Shown here: one piece after another, positions 34,765 through 43,591 of the stretch
Layout: the number at the start of each line of letters is the position of its first letter
Numbering within the stretch: the first letter of the stretch is position 1
NCBI GenBank assembly: GCA_949742535.1
Contig: CATJQX010000127.1
Span: 1-60,276, forward strand
Source: an uncultured Muribaculaceae bacterium
GTDB lineage: Bacteria > Bacteroidota > Bacteroidia > Bacteroidales > Muribaculaceae
Length of the DNA: 60,276 bases
Direction: 5' to 3'
The notes under the pieces: generated by a model
Database searches by the model: none
What the model saw: the letters and a program-made list of their open reading frames with translations, nothing else
Told to the model about the DNA's origin: nothing
Made by a program: the position numbers and the translations under genes

Positions 34765-36915
34765 TCAGGCTTTGACGCTGTCACATGCTTCTTTCCCGCT
34801 CTCGGTGCAGTCTTTATCAGAGCATTTTTCACCAGGTTTCAGCCAACGGTCAAGCCAACGGAAGAACACACGCTGCCAAAGGATGGCGTTCTGTGGCTTG
34901 AGTATCCAGTGGTTTTCGTCGGGGAAGATAACCATTTCGGCGGGAACACCACGCAGGCGTGCTGCGTTGAATGCCATTTCACCCTGTGATGACAGAATGC
35001 GGTAATCGAACTCACCGTGGGTGACAAGGATCGGTGTGTTCCACCGGTCCACGAATTTGTGGGGCGAGTTGGCAAATGTGCGCTGTGCAACGGCGTTGTC
35101 TCTTTCCCAGAAGGCACCGCCCATATCCCAGTTGGCGAACCACATTTCTTCGGTTTCAAGATACTGCGACTCGATATTGAATATGCCAGCATGCGCGATA
35201 AGAGCTGCAAAACGGTTCTCATGTATGCCTGCGAGCATATATACGGAGAAGCCTCCGTAGCTTGCGCCGACAGCACCGATATGAGCACCGTCGATGAACG
35301 GTTTCTCTTTCATGTAATCGACAGCGGAGAGGTAATCCTGCATGTTCTGGCCGGGATAGTCACCGGAAATCTGAGCGTTCCATTCCGTGCCGAAACCGGG
35401 GAGACCGCGGCGGTTGGGAGCTATGACCACATATCCGTTTGATGCCATAAGCATCAGATTCCAGCGATAGCTCCAGAACTGGCTGACAGCCTGCTGGGGA
35501 CCGCCCTGGCAATAAAGTATGGCGGGATATTTCTTATTGGGATCGAAGTCGGGAGGAAGAACCACCCAGGTGGTCATCAGCTTTCCGTCAGTAGTGGGAA
35601 CAAGTTCCTTCATTACCACCGGCGACTTGATCTGGGTGAGGATATCCTTGTTGACGCTCGTAAGGGGAGTGGCCTGCTGCTTCTCCACCATGAAGATCTC
35701 ATTGGGATAAAGCATCGAGTGGCGCATGGTGACAATGCGGTCGGTACCCACAGGTGCGAGTGCCGCATAATCGGCTATGTCTGATCCGGAAGTCACCATA
35801 GAGACTTTCTTGGTGGCTACTTCCACGTTGAAGATGGGTGTCACGCCCTGGTATGCGGCAAGGAAATAGATGTTTTTGCCGTCAGGATTCCATGCTATGG
35901 CGTCTGCTGTATAATCCCAGTTTGTGGTGAGATCAGTTTTTTCGCCTGTGGCCATATCCATGACAAATATGCGGTTTTTATCCGATTCGTAGCCGTCATG
36001 TTCCATGGAGAGCCATGCCAGTGTCTTTCCGTCCGGTGAAAATGCCGGAGCTGTATCGTATCCCATCATGCCTTCTGTGAGATTGCGCGTGGTGGCTGCA
36101 GCGATATCGTAAAGATACAGGTCGGAGTTTGTTGAGATGGCATATTCCATACCGGTTTTCTTACGGCTGACATATACGATCTGTTTGGAGTCGGGTGACC
36201 ATGCAAATGATTCTATCCCTCCGAATGGTTTCATCGGCGACTCATAAGGCTCGTCCTGCATAATGTCGCGGATATTTTTTACTCCGAAACCTGTGAAATC
36301 GGCAAGGAAAGGATGGGGGATTTCTGTGACCCATTCGTCCCAGTGCTTGTACATCATGTCGTCGATGATGCGTGCGTTGGCTTTGGGGAGATCGGGGTAT
36401 ACATCCTGTGCGGTGCGGCCATATTTTACTGTAGAAATGAGCAGCACTTTGGTGCCATCGGGAGAGATAAGGAAGCCACCTACTCCGTTGGGCATGCGTG
36501 TCACGACATGGCGGTTGCTTCCGTCGGCATTCATCACCCACATCTGGGGTTTGCCGTCGTGCGGAGCGACAAAAGCGACGCGCTTCCCACCATCGATCCA
36601 AACGGCGTCTCCTTCCGATGCCGGTGTAGTGGTCAGACGTTTTACGTTTGATCCGTCTGTATCCATCACATACAGTTCGTTGTTGGATTTGTTCTGCTCA
36701 ACGCTTTCGTAGCTTACCCCATACAGGATCTTGGAACCGTCAGGCGAAACCTGCGGATTGCTTACTCTTCCCAGAGCTTCCAGAGCTTCAATGTTGAAAA
36801 TGCCGTCGGTTGAATGGAACTCAGGCTTGTCGATGAGTTCCTGTCTGTCGCAGCAGCTTGAGGCTGTCCCAAGTATGGTCGCTGACATGGCTAACGGGAT
36901 AAAAAACTTGTTCAT
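34765..36915 (-). CDS. S9 family prolyl oligopeptidase-type peptidase
   Basis: The 716-aa protein has a lipoprotein-like N-terminus (TASSCC, about 18-22), a beta-propeller with WD40-like PD40 repeats (several S-P-D-G-x-K/T motifs, about 45-400) and a C-terminal alpha/beta-hydrolase. The triad is visible: S552 in GASYGGF, D637 in HGEFDYRI and H669 in PDENHW. It resembles dipeptidyl- or acylaminoacyl-peptidases that trim short peptides in the periplasm. It has a full-consensus promoter and its own terminator, so it is a single-gene unit. Confidence 0.92.
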   Translation of the reverse strand: MNKFFIPLAMSATILGTASSCCDRQELIDKPEFHSTDGIFNIEALEALGRVSNPQVSPDGSKILYGVSYESVEQNKSNNELYVMDTDGSNVKRLTTTPASEGDAVWIDGGKRVAFVAPHDGKPQMWVMNADGSNRHVVTRMPNGVGGFLISPDGTKVLLISTVKYGRTAQDVYPDLPKANARIIDDMMYKHWDEWVTEIPHPFLADFTGFGVKNIRDIMQDEPYESPMKPFGGIESFAWSPDSKQIVYVSRKKTGMEYAISTNSDLYLYDIAAATTRNLTEGMMGYDTAPAFSPDGKTLAWLSMEHDGYESDKNRIFVMDMATGEKTDLTTNWDYTADAIAWNPDGKNIYFLAAYQGVTPIFNVEVATKKVSMVTSGSDIADYAALAPVGTDRIVTMRHSMLYPNEIFMVEKQQATPLTSVNKDILTQIKSPVVMKELVPTTDGKLMTTWVVLPPDFDPNKKYPAILYCQGGPQQAVSQFWSYRWNLMLMASNGYVVIAPNRRGLPGFGTEWNAQISGDYPGQNMQDYLSAVDYMKEKPFIDGAHIGAVGASYGGFSVYMLAGIHENRFAALIAHAGIFNIESQYLETEEMWFANWDMGGAFWERDNAVAQRTFANSPHKFVDRWNTPILVTHGEFDYRILSSQGEMAFNAARLRGVPAEMVIFPDENHWILKPQNAILWQRVFFRWLDRWLKPGEKCSDKDCTESGKEACDSVKA

Positions 36916-36964
36916 CTGTATTTTATAATAGTTGAAATTATTTCTGTAATCTATTCAATTCAAG

Positions 36965-36996
36965 CAAAAGTACGAAAAATCTCGGGGAGAGCCAAA
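36965..36996 (-). promoter_or_regulatory. Bacteroidetes promoter of the S9 peptidase gene
   Basis: On the minus strand TTTG (36993-36996) is followed after exactly 20 bp by TACTTTTG (36965-36972), a full match to TTTG-N19-21-TAnnTTTG. The ATG at 36915 gives a leader of about 43 nt. Confidence 0.8.
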
Positions 36997-37018
36997 AGTC
37001 ATCCGCATTTTCAATGTT

Positions 37019-37948
37019 TCAATGTGGCGTAGCATCAACCATGAGTGAATGCTTGGAAATAAATGCCATCACATCGTCTTCGGTTGCATTTAATGGCCCT
37101 GATTCGCTTAATTTGATGGAACACATCGCAGCGGCGAATGTGCCGGCTTCTTCATATGATGCTCCCCGGCTTCTCATATATAGATAGCCGGCCATATAAG
37201 TGTCTCCGCACCCAGTCGCATCCACCAGTGCTTGGGGAGTGAAAGCCGGTATATGATAGAATGTGCCCCCGGCATAGATTACAGATCCTTTGTCTCCAAG
37301 AGTGAGGAGTACCTCCCGGCACCCCCAGTCTGATAATATACGGGCGGCTTTATGCGGGTCATCTGTCCCAGTAAGCTGTTGCATTTCCATCTCATTGGCT
37401 TTCAGAATGGATATATATGGCAATGCTTCTTTTTTCATGGAATAATCTACGGGTACCACACGCTCTCCGACTACTTTGCGCAAATATCCCTGCACGTCGA
37501 CAGATACAATTCCTATTCCGGATAACATCTTTATTACTTCCAGATCGAAATCATCAGCCAACAGTGTGCCGAGATGGAATATGCGTGCCTTGATACCGGA
37601 AAGTTTCTCCGTAATGAAAGGGTCGGCCTTGGCAAGCACCCGTTGGGTGCGGTCGTTCATGTCATCGCCATATTTGTTTTCAAAGCATACCGATTGTCTG
37701 CTCGGAATTACGGTGACATCAATTCCGTCGGACTGCAGTTCTTTTATGACCCCCATCTCGGTAGAACCGATTGAAGTCACAAGTTTGAAACCGCTGTGCT
37801 CAAAACCTTTGAGTGCTTTGGCAAAATAATATGCGGTTCCTCCTGGCATTTCTTTTGTGAAGTGTGGAGTGATTATTTTATCAAGCGTTATATGTCCGAT
37901 ACAGCAGATTTCGCATCCCTGTATTCCGGAGGCTGATTGTGTAGTCAT
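37019..37948 (-). CDS. PfkB family carbohydrate kinase
   Basis: The 309-aa protein has the PfkB/ribokinase fold: N-terminal GHITLDKI and GGTAYYFAKAL (about 36-46), and the C-terminal signature DATGCGDTYMAGY (243-255) with the likely catalytic base D249; the usual GAGD reads GCGD here. The substrate is unknown; candidates in the family include sugars, nucleosides and inositol. Its ATG overlaps the stop of the upstream MFS transporter (ATGA), so kinase and transporter are translationally coupled, which points to uptake and phosphorylation of the same compound. Confidence 0.85.
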   Translation of the reverse strand: MTTQSASGIQGCEICCIGHITLDKIITPHFTKEMPGGTAYYFAKALKGFEHSGFKLVTSIGSTEMGVIKELQSDGIDVTVIPSRQSVCFENKYGDDMNDRTQRVLAKADPFITEKLSGIKARIFHLGTLLADDFDLEVIKMLSGIGIVSVDVQGYLRKVVGERVVPVDYSMKKEALPYISILKANEMEMQQLTGTDDPHKAARILSDWGCREVLLTLGDKGSVIYAGGTFYHIPAFTPQALVDATGCGDTYMAGYLYMRSRGASYEEAGTFAAAMCSIKLSESGPLNATEDDVMAFISKHSLMVDATPH

Positions 37949-39165
37949 TTATAGGAGGGTTTTAGCGCATACAGCGCATAGATAAATACAAATAAGTAAC
38001 CTGCGGCGGGAATTACAAAGGCTGTGGATATGGAGGTTTGATCCGCCAAATAGCCCATCAGAAATGTTCCGACAGCTCCACCTATCGGGGTCATCATGAG
38101 AAGAGAAGACGCTATTTTGACGGAATCACCGATCCCGGCGACAGTAATTGCAAAGATAGTGGGAAACATAATGGCCTCAAACGCATAGCATGCGAAAAGA
38201 CCACACTTTGATACAGCACCGAGATCAAGAGATACCGCAATTGCTCCGGCAACAGTCATGACTGCACAGAACAACAATACTTTTCCTGCCGCGATCCGGC
38301 TCATTATCCAGCTTCCTGCGATGCGGGCGACCATAAAGAGGCCGAGTGCCCCGAAAGAGAGTATAACCGAAGCCGTGGCCTTATCCATCCAACCGTCGGC
38401 AGTGGCGTAATTTATAAATAAACTGTTTATGGATATTTCCGCTATCTCATAGCAGAAGAGTGCCATGAGCCCCATCCTGAAATGCATGTCGTGAAGTAAA
38501 TTCCTTACTGTGACCATAACACCAGATGGCTTTCTGTCAGAAACATGCGGCCCGGATTCACTTTCATGTGATGATTTTATTTCCGGCAGACGTATTCTTG
38601 AAAATATTGCAGCCAAAGCAAAAACCGAGATCCCCATAACTGTATATGGTAAAGATACTCCGGTGCTGTCGTCTGAGAAAAGAAGTCCTCCGATGATTAC
38701 AGGCGCCAATATGCAGCCAAGTCCGTTGAATGACTGTGCGAGATTCAACCGGCTCGGAGCGGTCTCGGGAGCGCCGAGTTCGGCTACATATGGATTTGCC
38801 GCCGTTTCAAGCATCACAAGTCCGCATCCGATTATAAATAAGGCAACAAGAAAAACCTCGAATGACATGATGGCCTCCCCAGGGATAAACATCAGACTTC
38901 CTATGCCGAATGCCAGAAGGCCAGCCACAACACCATACCTGTATCCCCTCCATGTAATCAGAATTCCGGCGGGAAGCGCCATCAGGAAATATCCTAAATA
39001 TGTGGTGGCCTGGATAAGGGATGACTGTGTGATAGATATGGAAAGTGCTTCCTGAAAATGTTTGTTGAGCACATCGAGAATCGCCCTTGCGAATCCCCAC
39101 ATGAAAAACAGGGATGTGATCAACACAAACGGGAGCAGGTATTTTTTATTTACTAAATGTGCCAT
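37945..39165 (-). CDS. Sugar MFS transporter, FucP/GlcP-like
   Basis: This protein of about 406 aa has twelve hydrophobic segments and typical parts of the FucP group (FucP, glucose/galactose transporters): LPFVLITSLFFMWGFARAILDVLNKHFQ (shortened), ETAANPYVAELG and SFNGLGCILAP. Such carriers move sugars into the cytoplasm with protons. I chose ATG 39165, which gives the usual start (MAHLVNKKYLLPF); an upstream frame to 39225 has a basic, unlikely extension. It is the first gene of a coupled pair with the PfkB kinase. Glucose, galactose or fucose-type sugars are possible substrates. Confidence 0.87.
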   Translation of the reverse strand: MAHLVNKKYLLPFVLITSLFFMWGFARAILDVLNKHFQEALSISITQSSLIQATTYLGYFLMALPAGILITWRGYRYGVVAGLLAFGIGSLMFIPGEAIMSFEVFLVALFIIGCGLVMLETAANPYVAELGAPETAPSRLNLAQSFNGLGCILAPVIIGGLLFSDDSTGVSLPYTVMGISVFALAAIFSRIRLPEIKSSHESESGPHVSDRKPSGVMVTVRNLLHDMHFRMGLMALFCYEIAEISINSLFINYATADGWMDKATASVILSFGALGLFMVARIAGSWIMSRIAAGKVLLFCAVMTVAGAIAVSLDLGAVSKCGLFACYAFEAIMFPTIFAITVAGIGDSVKIASSLLMMTPIGGAVGTFLMGYLADQTSISTAFVIPAAGYLFVFIYALYALKPSYK

Positions 39166-39289
39166 TGTGATCAGTCTTTTCTTAAGAGTGGGGTGAGGGA
39201 CTATTGACAGCCTGCGGCGGGGCATGAATTTATGGTCTCGGTATTCCCGGTGGCTAACTATTTCTGACGGTCAGATGATTTCCGGGAAC

Positions 39290-39297
39290 AAAGTTAC
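39290..39297 (-). promoter_or_regulatory. -7 box TAACTTTG before the MFS/PfkB pair
   Basis: This perfect TAnnTTTG match on the minus strand is 125 bp before the transporter start at 39165. It lies only 20 bp from the divergent box used for valS. Confidence 0.5.
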
Positions 39298-39317
39298 GTA
39301 ATGCAAGGTTTTTTTCG

Positions 39318-39325
39318 TAATTTTG
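39318..39325 (+). promoter_or_regulatory. -7 box TAATTTTG before valS
   Basis: This perfect TAnnTTTG match on the plus strand is about 43 bp before the valS ATG. The expected -33 position overlaps the divergent minus-strand box, so the two promoters share DNA. Confidence 0.6.
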
Positions 39326-39367
39326 CGCGGAAAAAATCATTGAAACGAAATATATAACAATATTATC

Positions 39368-42007
39368 ATGCTGGCAACTAAATACAACCCTGCGGAGGTT
39401 GAGGACAAATGGTATGCTTACTGGATGGAACACAATCTGTTTCATTCGGAACCCGACGGCAGAGAACCGTACACCATAGTAATTCCTCCCCCAAATGTAA
39501 CCGGAGTGCTTCATATGGGCCATATGCTCAACGAAACCATTCAGGACATACTTGTGCGCAGGGCACGTATGGAGGGCAAGAACGCATTGTGGGTACCGGG
39601 TACAGACCACGCCTCAATAGCCACAGAGGCGAAAGTGGTGGCTAAGCTTGCCAAAGAGGGGATAAAGAAAACCGATCTCACCCGTGAGGAGTTCCTCCGC
39701 CATGCATGGGACTGGACCGAGCATCACGGTGGGATTATTCTGTCGCAGCTTCGTAAGCTCGGCGCCTCCTGCGACTGGAGCCGCACGGCTTTCACAATGG
39801 ACGACATACGGTCGCGGAGTGTCATAAAGGTGTTCTGCGATCTGTATAATAAAGGACTGATATATCGTGGAGTGCGCATGGTAAACTGGGATCCGGCTGC
39901 ACTGACAGCACTCTCCGATGAGGAGGTTATATATCACGATGAACATTCCAAGCTCTATCATCTCCGCTATTATGTGGAGGGTGAGCCTGACCGTTATATC
40001 GTGGTTGCCACAACGCGCCCGGAAACCATCCTCGGCGATACGGCGGTTTGCGTGAACCCGAATGACGAGCGTTATACATGGCTGAAGGGGAAGAAAGTCA
40101 TAGTTCCCCTTGTAGGCCGCGCGGTGCCTATCATCATGGACGAATATGTGGAAATGGAGTTCGGTACAGGATGTCTTAAGGTAACTCCCGCACACGATGT
40201 GAACGACTATATGCTCGGTGAGAAATATAATCTCCCTGTCATAGATATCTTTAATGACAACGGTACTATTTCAGAAGCCGGAGGCATGTATGTCGGCAAA
40301 GACCGTTTTGATGTGCGTCGCGAAATAATCACAGACCTTCAGGCAAAAGGTCTTGTGGAGAAGATAGAGGACTATGACAACAAGGTAGGATATTCCGAGC
40401 GTACAAACGTGGTCATTGAGCCGAAACTCTCAATGCAGTGGTTCCTGAAGATGGATGAACTTACGAAGCCTGCCCTCGCTGCTGTGATGGATGGTGACAT
40501 TCAGTTCTATCCTGCCAAATTCAAGAATACTTACCGTCACTGGATGACAGATACCAAAGACTGGTGTATAAGCCGTCAGCTCTGGTGGGGTCATAGAATT
40601 CCGGCATATTTCCTTCCGGAAGGAGGATATGTAGTGGCTGAGACACCGGAAAAGGCTCTGGAAGCCGCGCGCGCCAAAACCGGCAACGCCGATCTTCAGC
40701 TTTCAGATCTCCGTCCTGACGAGGATTGCCTTGACACATGGTTCAGCTCATGGCTTTGGCCTATTTCCCTGTTCAATGGTATTCTTGAACCGGGAAATCC
40801 CGAAATCAAATATTATTATCCGACAGCCGATCTTGTTACCGGTCCTGACATTATATTCTTCTGGGTGGCGCGCATGATCATTGCCGGCTATGAATACATG
40901 GGTAAGGAACCCTTCAAAAATGTGTATTTCACAGGCATTGTGCGTGACAAACTCGGACGCAAGATGAGCAAGCAGCTCGGCAACTCTCCCGATCCGCTTG
41001 ATCTGATCGCGACATATGGTGCAGACGGTGTGCGTATGGGACTTATGCTGTCGGCCCCGGCAGGCAACGATATCCTGTTTGATGACAAACTTTGTGAGAC
41101 AGGACGTAATTTCTGCAACAAGGTATGGAATGCGTTCCGTCTGGTCAAAGGATGGGAGGTCAGCGACCAGATAAAGATGACTCCGGAATGCGAGACTGCA
41201 GTGCGCTGGTTCTCCGCCCGTCTGTCCAAGACGATCGCAGAAGTCAACGAGCTTATGTCGAAGTTCCGTATATCTGAGGCGCTGATGGCGATTTACCGTC
41301 TGTTCTGGGATGAATTCTCGGCATGGTATCTTGAGATGGTAAAACCTGCATACGGGGAACCTGTCGCAGCCTCAACTCTTGAGGCAACTCTCAGTTTCTT
41401 CTCGGCTCTCCTCAAACTGATGCATCCTTTCATGCCGTTCATTACCGAGGAACTCTGGCAGAACATAGCCGAGCGTCGCGCAGGTGAGTCGATCATGTAT
41501 TCCACCTTGTCAACCGAAGAATTTGAGACAGAAGGTGCCGATGACATTATCGCCTCAATGGAGAATGTGAAGGAGATTATAACCGCTGTGCGCGCCGTGC
41601 GTGCCCAGAAGGGGATTTCTCCGCGTGAGACACTTGCGTTGTGTGTGGTGAATGGCGATGCACCTTCTCCTGAAGGATTGTGTGCTCTTGTTTCCAAGAT
41701 GGCCAATCTCTCGGAAATACGTGCCAATTGCGACAAAGACGCTTCCGCTGCATCCTTCCTGATAGGTACACAGGAATATAACGTGCCGTTGGCAGGTGCG
41801 GTGGATGTGGAGGCTGAGATTGCCCGTCTGACACGCGACATAGAATATTACGAAGGTTTCCTTGCATCTGTAATGAAGAAACTTTCCAATGAGCGGTTTA
41901 CAGCGAAGGCTCCGGCTGCTGTAGTGGAGGCTGAGCGCCGTAAACAGGCTGATGCCGAACAGAAACTCGCGTCGTTGCGTGCGTCTCTCGAATCACTGAA
42001 AAAATAA
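39368..42007 (+). CDS. valS: Valyl-tRNA synthetase
   Basis: ValS charges tRNA-Val. The 879-aa protein is full length: class I signature HMGH (H49-H52) in [13 protein letters not shown], the editing domain with [13 protein letters not shown], the WFSSWLWP region, the second signature KMSKQ ([14 protein letters not shown], near residue 540), the anticodon-binding domain and a C-terminal coiled-coil arm (about 810-879). It has its own promoter and terminator and no partner genes. Confidence 0.98.
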   Translation: MLATKYNPAEVEDKWYAYWMEHNLFHSEPDGREPYTIVIPPPNVTGVLHMGHMLNETIQDILVRRARMEGKNALWVPGTDHASIATEAKVVAKLAKEGIKKTDLTREEFLRHAWDWTEHHGGIILSQLRKLGASCDWSRTAFTMDDIRSRSVIKVFCDLYNKGLIYRGVRMVNWDPAALTALSDEEVIYHDEHSKLYHLRYYVEGEPDRYIVVATTRPETILGDTAVCVNPNDERYTWLKGKKVIVPLVGRAVPIIMDEYVEMEFGTGCLKVTPAHDVNDYMLGEKYNLPVIDIFNDNGTISEAGGMYVGKDRFDVRREIITDLQAKGLVEKIEDYDNKVGYSERTNVVIEPKLSMQWFLKMDELTKPALAAVMDGDIQFYPAKFKNTYRHWMTDTKDWCISRQLWWGHRIPAYFLPEGGYVVAETPEKALEAARAKTGNADLQLSDLRPDEDCLDTWFSSWLWPISLFNGILEPGNPEIKYYYPTADLVTGPDIIFFWVARMIIAGYEYMGKEPFKNVYFTGIVRDKLGRKMSKQLGNSPDPLDLIATYGADGVRMGLMLSAPAGNDILFDDKLCETGRNFCNKVWNAFRLVKGWEVSDQIKMTPECETAVRWFSARLSKTIAEVNELMSKFRISEALMAIYRLFWDEFSAWYLEMVKPAYGEPVAASTLEATLSFFSALLKLMHPFMPFITEELWQNIAERRAGESIMYSTLSTEEFETEGADDIIASMENVKEIITAVRAVRAQKGISPRETLALCVVNGDAPSPEGLCALVSKMANLSEIRANCDKDASAASFLIGTQEYNVPLAGAVDVEAEIARLTRDIEYYEGFLASVMKKLSNERFTAKAPAAVVEAERRKQADAEQKLASLRASLESLKK

Positions 42008-42025
42008 TCGGCTGATTATTTGATA

Positions 42026-42286
42026 TCATAACGCCGGATGGTCCTGGTACTGTCCGGCGTTTCTGTTTGCATGGCCGAGTGTATCGGCGAAACGCTCGGT
42101 GTCACGGCGCACATATTGTCTTATCATAGAAAATATTATTTCTTGTACCGGAGTAAGAGAAGAGGTGGAGTCGGTGCCGAGGATCATTTCTCCTGCGAGG
42201 GCTGCTGTGATTGCAATGCGTTCTTCTACAGGCAAGGAGTTGATGGTGTTGATTACGTGCGGAGTGATGATAAAAGTAGTTCCCAT
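42026..42286 (-). CDS. Small unknown protein (86 aa)
   Basis: The minus-strand frame from ATG 42286 begins MGTTFIITPHVINTINSLPV and continues with EERIAITAALAGEMILG and SLTPVQEIIFSMIRQYVRR. It looks like a compact helical, cytoplasmic protein without a signal peptide. A perfect -7 box (42318-42325) lies 32 bp upstream and a terminator of the nitroreductase gene lies just before it, which supports a separate real gene. Its last codons overlap the valS terminator hairpin. I do not recognise a family. The frame is open to 42355 but the promoter favours the shorter start; the opposite-strand frame over the same DNA looks like a shadow. Confidence 0.65.
   Translation of the reverse strand: MGTTFIITPHVINTINSLPVEERIAITAALAGEMILGTDSTSSLTPVQEIIFSMIRQYVRRDTERFADTLGHANRNAGQYQDHPAL
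42030..42061 (+). terminator. Terminator of valS
   Basis: A 9-bp stem AACGCCGGA/TCCGGCGTT (42030-42038 with 42053-42061) lies 22 bp after the valS stop, followed by TCTGTTTG. It overlaps the 3' end of the small minus-strand gene. Confidence 0.6.
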
Positions 42287-42317
42287 GTTCAGAATGTTTT
42301 TCGGTTTATAATCACTC

Positions 42318-42325
42318 TCAAAAGT
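42318..42325 (-). promoter_or_regulatory. -7 box TACTTTTG before the small gene
   Basis: This perfect TAnnTTTG match on the minus strand is 32 bp before ATG 42286 and just after the nitroreductase terminator. No -33 TTTG is clear. Confidence 0.5.
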
Positions 42326-42346
42326 AGTGTTATCATGGGCAAAATA

Positions 42347-42382
42347 ATGGCCCATCTGTGTTAAAAAAATACAGATGGGCCA
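42347..42382 (-). terminator. Terminator of the nitroreductase gene
   Basis: A 12-bp perfect stem (42347-42358 with 42371-42382, TGGCCCATCTGT/ACAGATGGGCCA) lies about 25 bp after the nitroreductase stop and is followed on the minus strand by TTATTTTG. Confidence 0.75.
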
Positions 42383-42405
42383 GTTTTATACCTATGATGT
42401 GCTTA

Positions 42406-43167
42406 TTATTTCACAAATCCGCTCTTTTTGAGGAAGTTTGAGAAAATTTCGGAAAAATGTTCATTATTTGCGCGCGGGTATCTTATGTCTGTGAAAACCT
42501 GTGCCAATGTCTGTTTTCCATTCTCTTTGATGAATTGCAGCGAATCCTCGCGTGCTTCTTTTTCAGAATATCTGTCATTGATCAGTTCCGGTGTCCAGGG
42601 CTCATATTGTTCTTTGTGTATGAGAGCCGAGACGGGAAGACGTCCTACGTCGGTTCCCTCTTCTGACGGATATCCTACGGTTAGTGTTATCATAGGTACC
42701 ACCAATTCCGGTAAATGCAGAAGTTCAGCTATCTGCGGAGCGTTATATGTGGTGGTCCCGAGCCAGCATACTCCAAGACCAGCCAATTCGGCGACAGTAT
42801 TGAATTGCTGAGCAAACGCTATTGTATCTATGGCTGCCGCCATGAATGATTGCAGATTGTCATAGCACGGCTCTGCCTGGCGATTCGTGCACCATTCAGA
42901 GAAACGGTTGAAATCGGCGCAGAATGTCAGTACCACAGGTGCGCTCATTATCTGTGGCTGATTGAAATGAAGAGGGGAGAGGGCTTTGCGTGCCTCAGGC
43001 GTTCGTGTTACAATGACACTGTACAGTTGCATGTTGCCGGTCGTAGGCGCGTGAGCTGCTTGTTCAATAAGCGATTCTATAAGAGTATCTGATACATCCT
43101 GATCGGTGTATCTTCTTATTGTCTTTCGGTTTATAAAGTAATCTGCCGGTTCTGATGAGTGTCGCAT
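42406..43167 (-). CDS. Nitroreductase family protein, NfsA-like
   Basis: The 253-aa protein has the FMN-dependent nitroreductase layout: RKTIRRYTDQDVSD at the N-terminus for FMN phosphate binding, AHAPTTGNMQLYSVIV, and AGLGVCWLGTTTYNAPQIAELL (shortened) in the middle. The length and the C-terminal extension suit the NfsA/FRP type that takes electrons from NAD(P)H. The natural substrate is unknown. A -7 box at 43233-43240 supports the start at 43167 over the open frame to 43245. Confidence 0.87.
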   Translation of the reverse strand: MRHSSEPADYFINRKTIRRYTDQDVSDTLIESLIEQAAHAPTTGNMQLYSVIVTRTPEARKALSPLHFNQPQIMSAPVVLTFCADFNRFSEWCTNRQAEPCYDNLQSFMAAAIDTIAFAQQFNTVAELAGLGVCWLGTTTYNAPQIAELLHLPELVVPMITLTVGYPSEEGTDVGRLPVSALIHKEQYEPWTPELINDRYSEKEAREDSLQFIKENGKQTLAQVFTDIRYPRANNEHFSEIFSNFLKKSGFVK

Positions 43168-43591
43168 AATCAAAGTTGGTTTAATTAATAGTGTGAAAAC
43201 ACTCTCGGTTGCGTGAGGAGGGTTCTTTATTGCAAAGTTAGCCAATTTTAATGAAATAGTGCTTAAACCAAATATTATCAGCCATTGTTTTTAGAGTAGC
43301 GAATAATCTGTTCAATTCTTTTGGACAGTTTATGTGTGGTACGATCAAAACATAAGATTTACCCCCCCCACATATCTGTTTTTGGTTTATCTGAATAGTC
43401 AGCCAAGTAAAAAAATAATTATGATTAATTCAATAGCGATATATTCTCTCTTGAACCTCTTTGCGCTTTTGCCGTTATATATAAATCATGCGCGCTATTG
43501 TTTCATTAAGGCATAATTGGTCAAAGATTCTCTTGGTAAAATATAAAATCGTTGTTGATGACATCTGACATAATTAATTAAATATCTTCCT
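43168..43591. other. Intergenic region between nitroreductase and aspD
   Basis: This 424-bp stretch between divergent genes is AT-rich. It holds the nitroreductase -7 box (43233-43240), a run of eight C (43362-43369) and several short TTAATT-type repeats before aspD. A 60-codon frame on the plus strand (43334-43516) has no support. I see no RNA gene. Confidence 0.6.
43233..43240 (-). promoter_or_regulatory. -7 box TAACTTTG before the nitroreductase gene
   Basis: This perfect TAnnTTTG match on the minus strand is 66 bp before ATG 43167. Transcription would start inside the longer open frame, so the longer start is unlikely. Confidence 0.55.

Noticed and set aside
42038-42364. 108-codon plus-strand open frame
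   Set aside because: The minus-strand frame over the same DNA has a promoter box at the right distance and a more protein-like composition; this frame starts inside the valS terminator.
43334-43516. 60-codon plus-strand open frame between nitroreductase and aspD
   Set aside because: No promoter, no spacing logic and it spans the C-run; the hydrophobic stretch is weak and I see no support.
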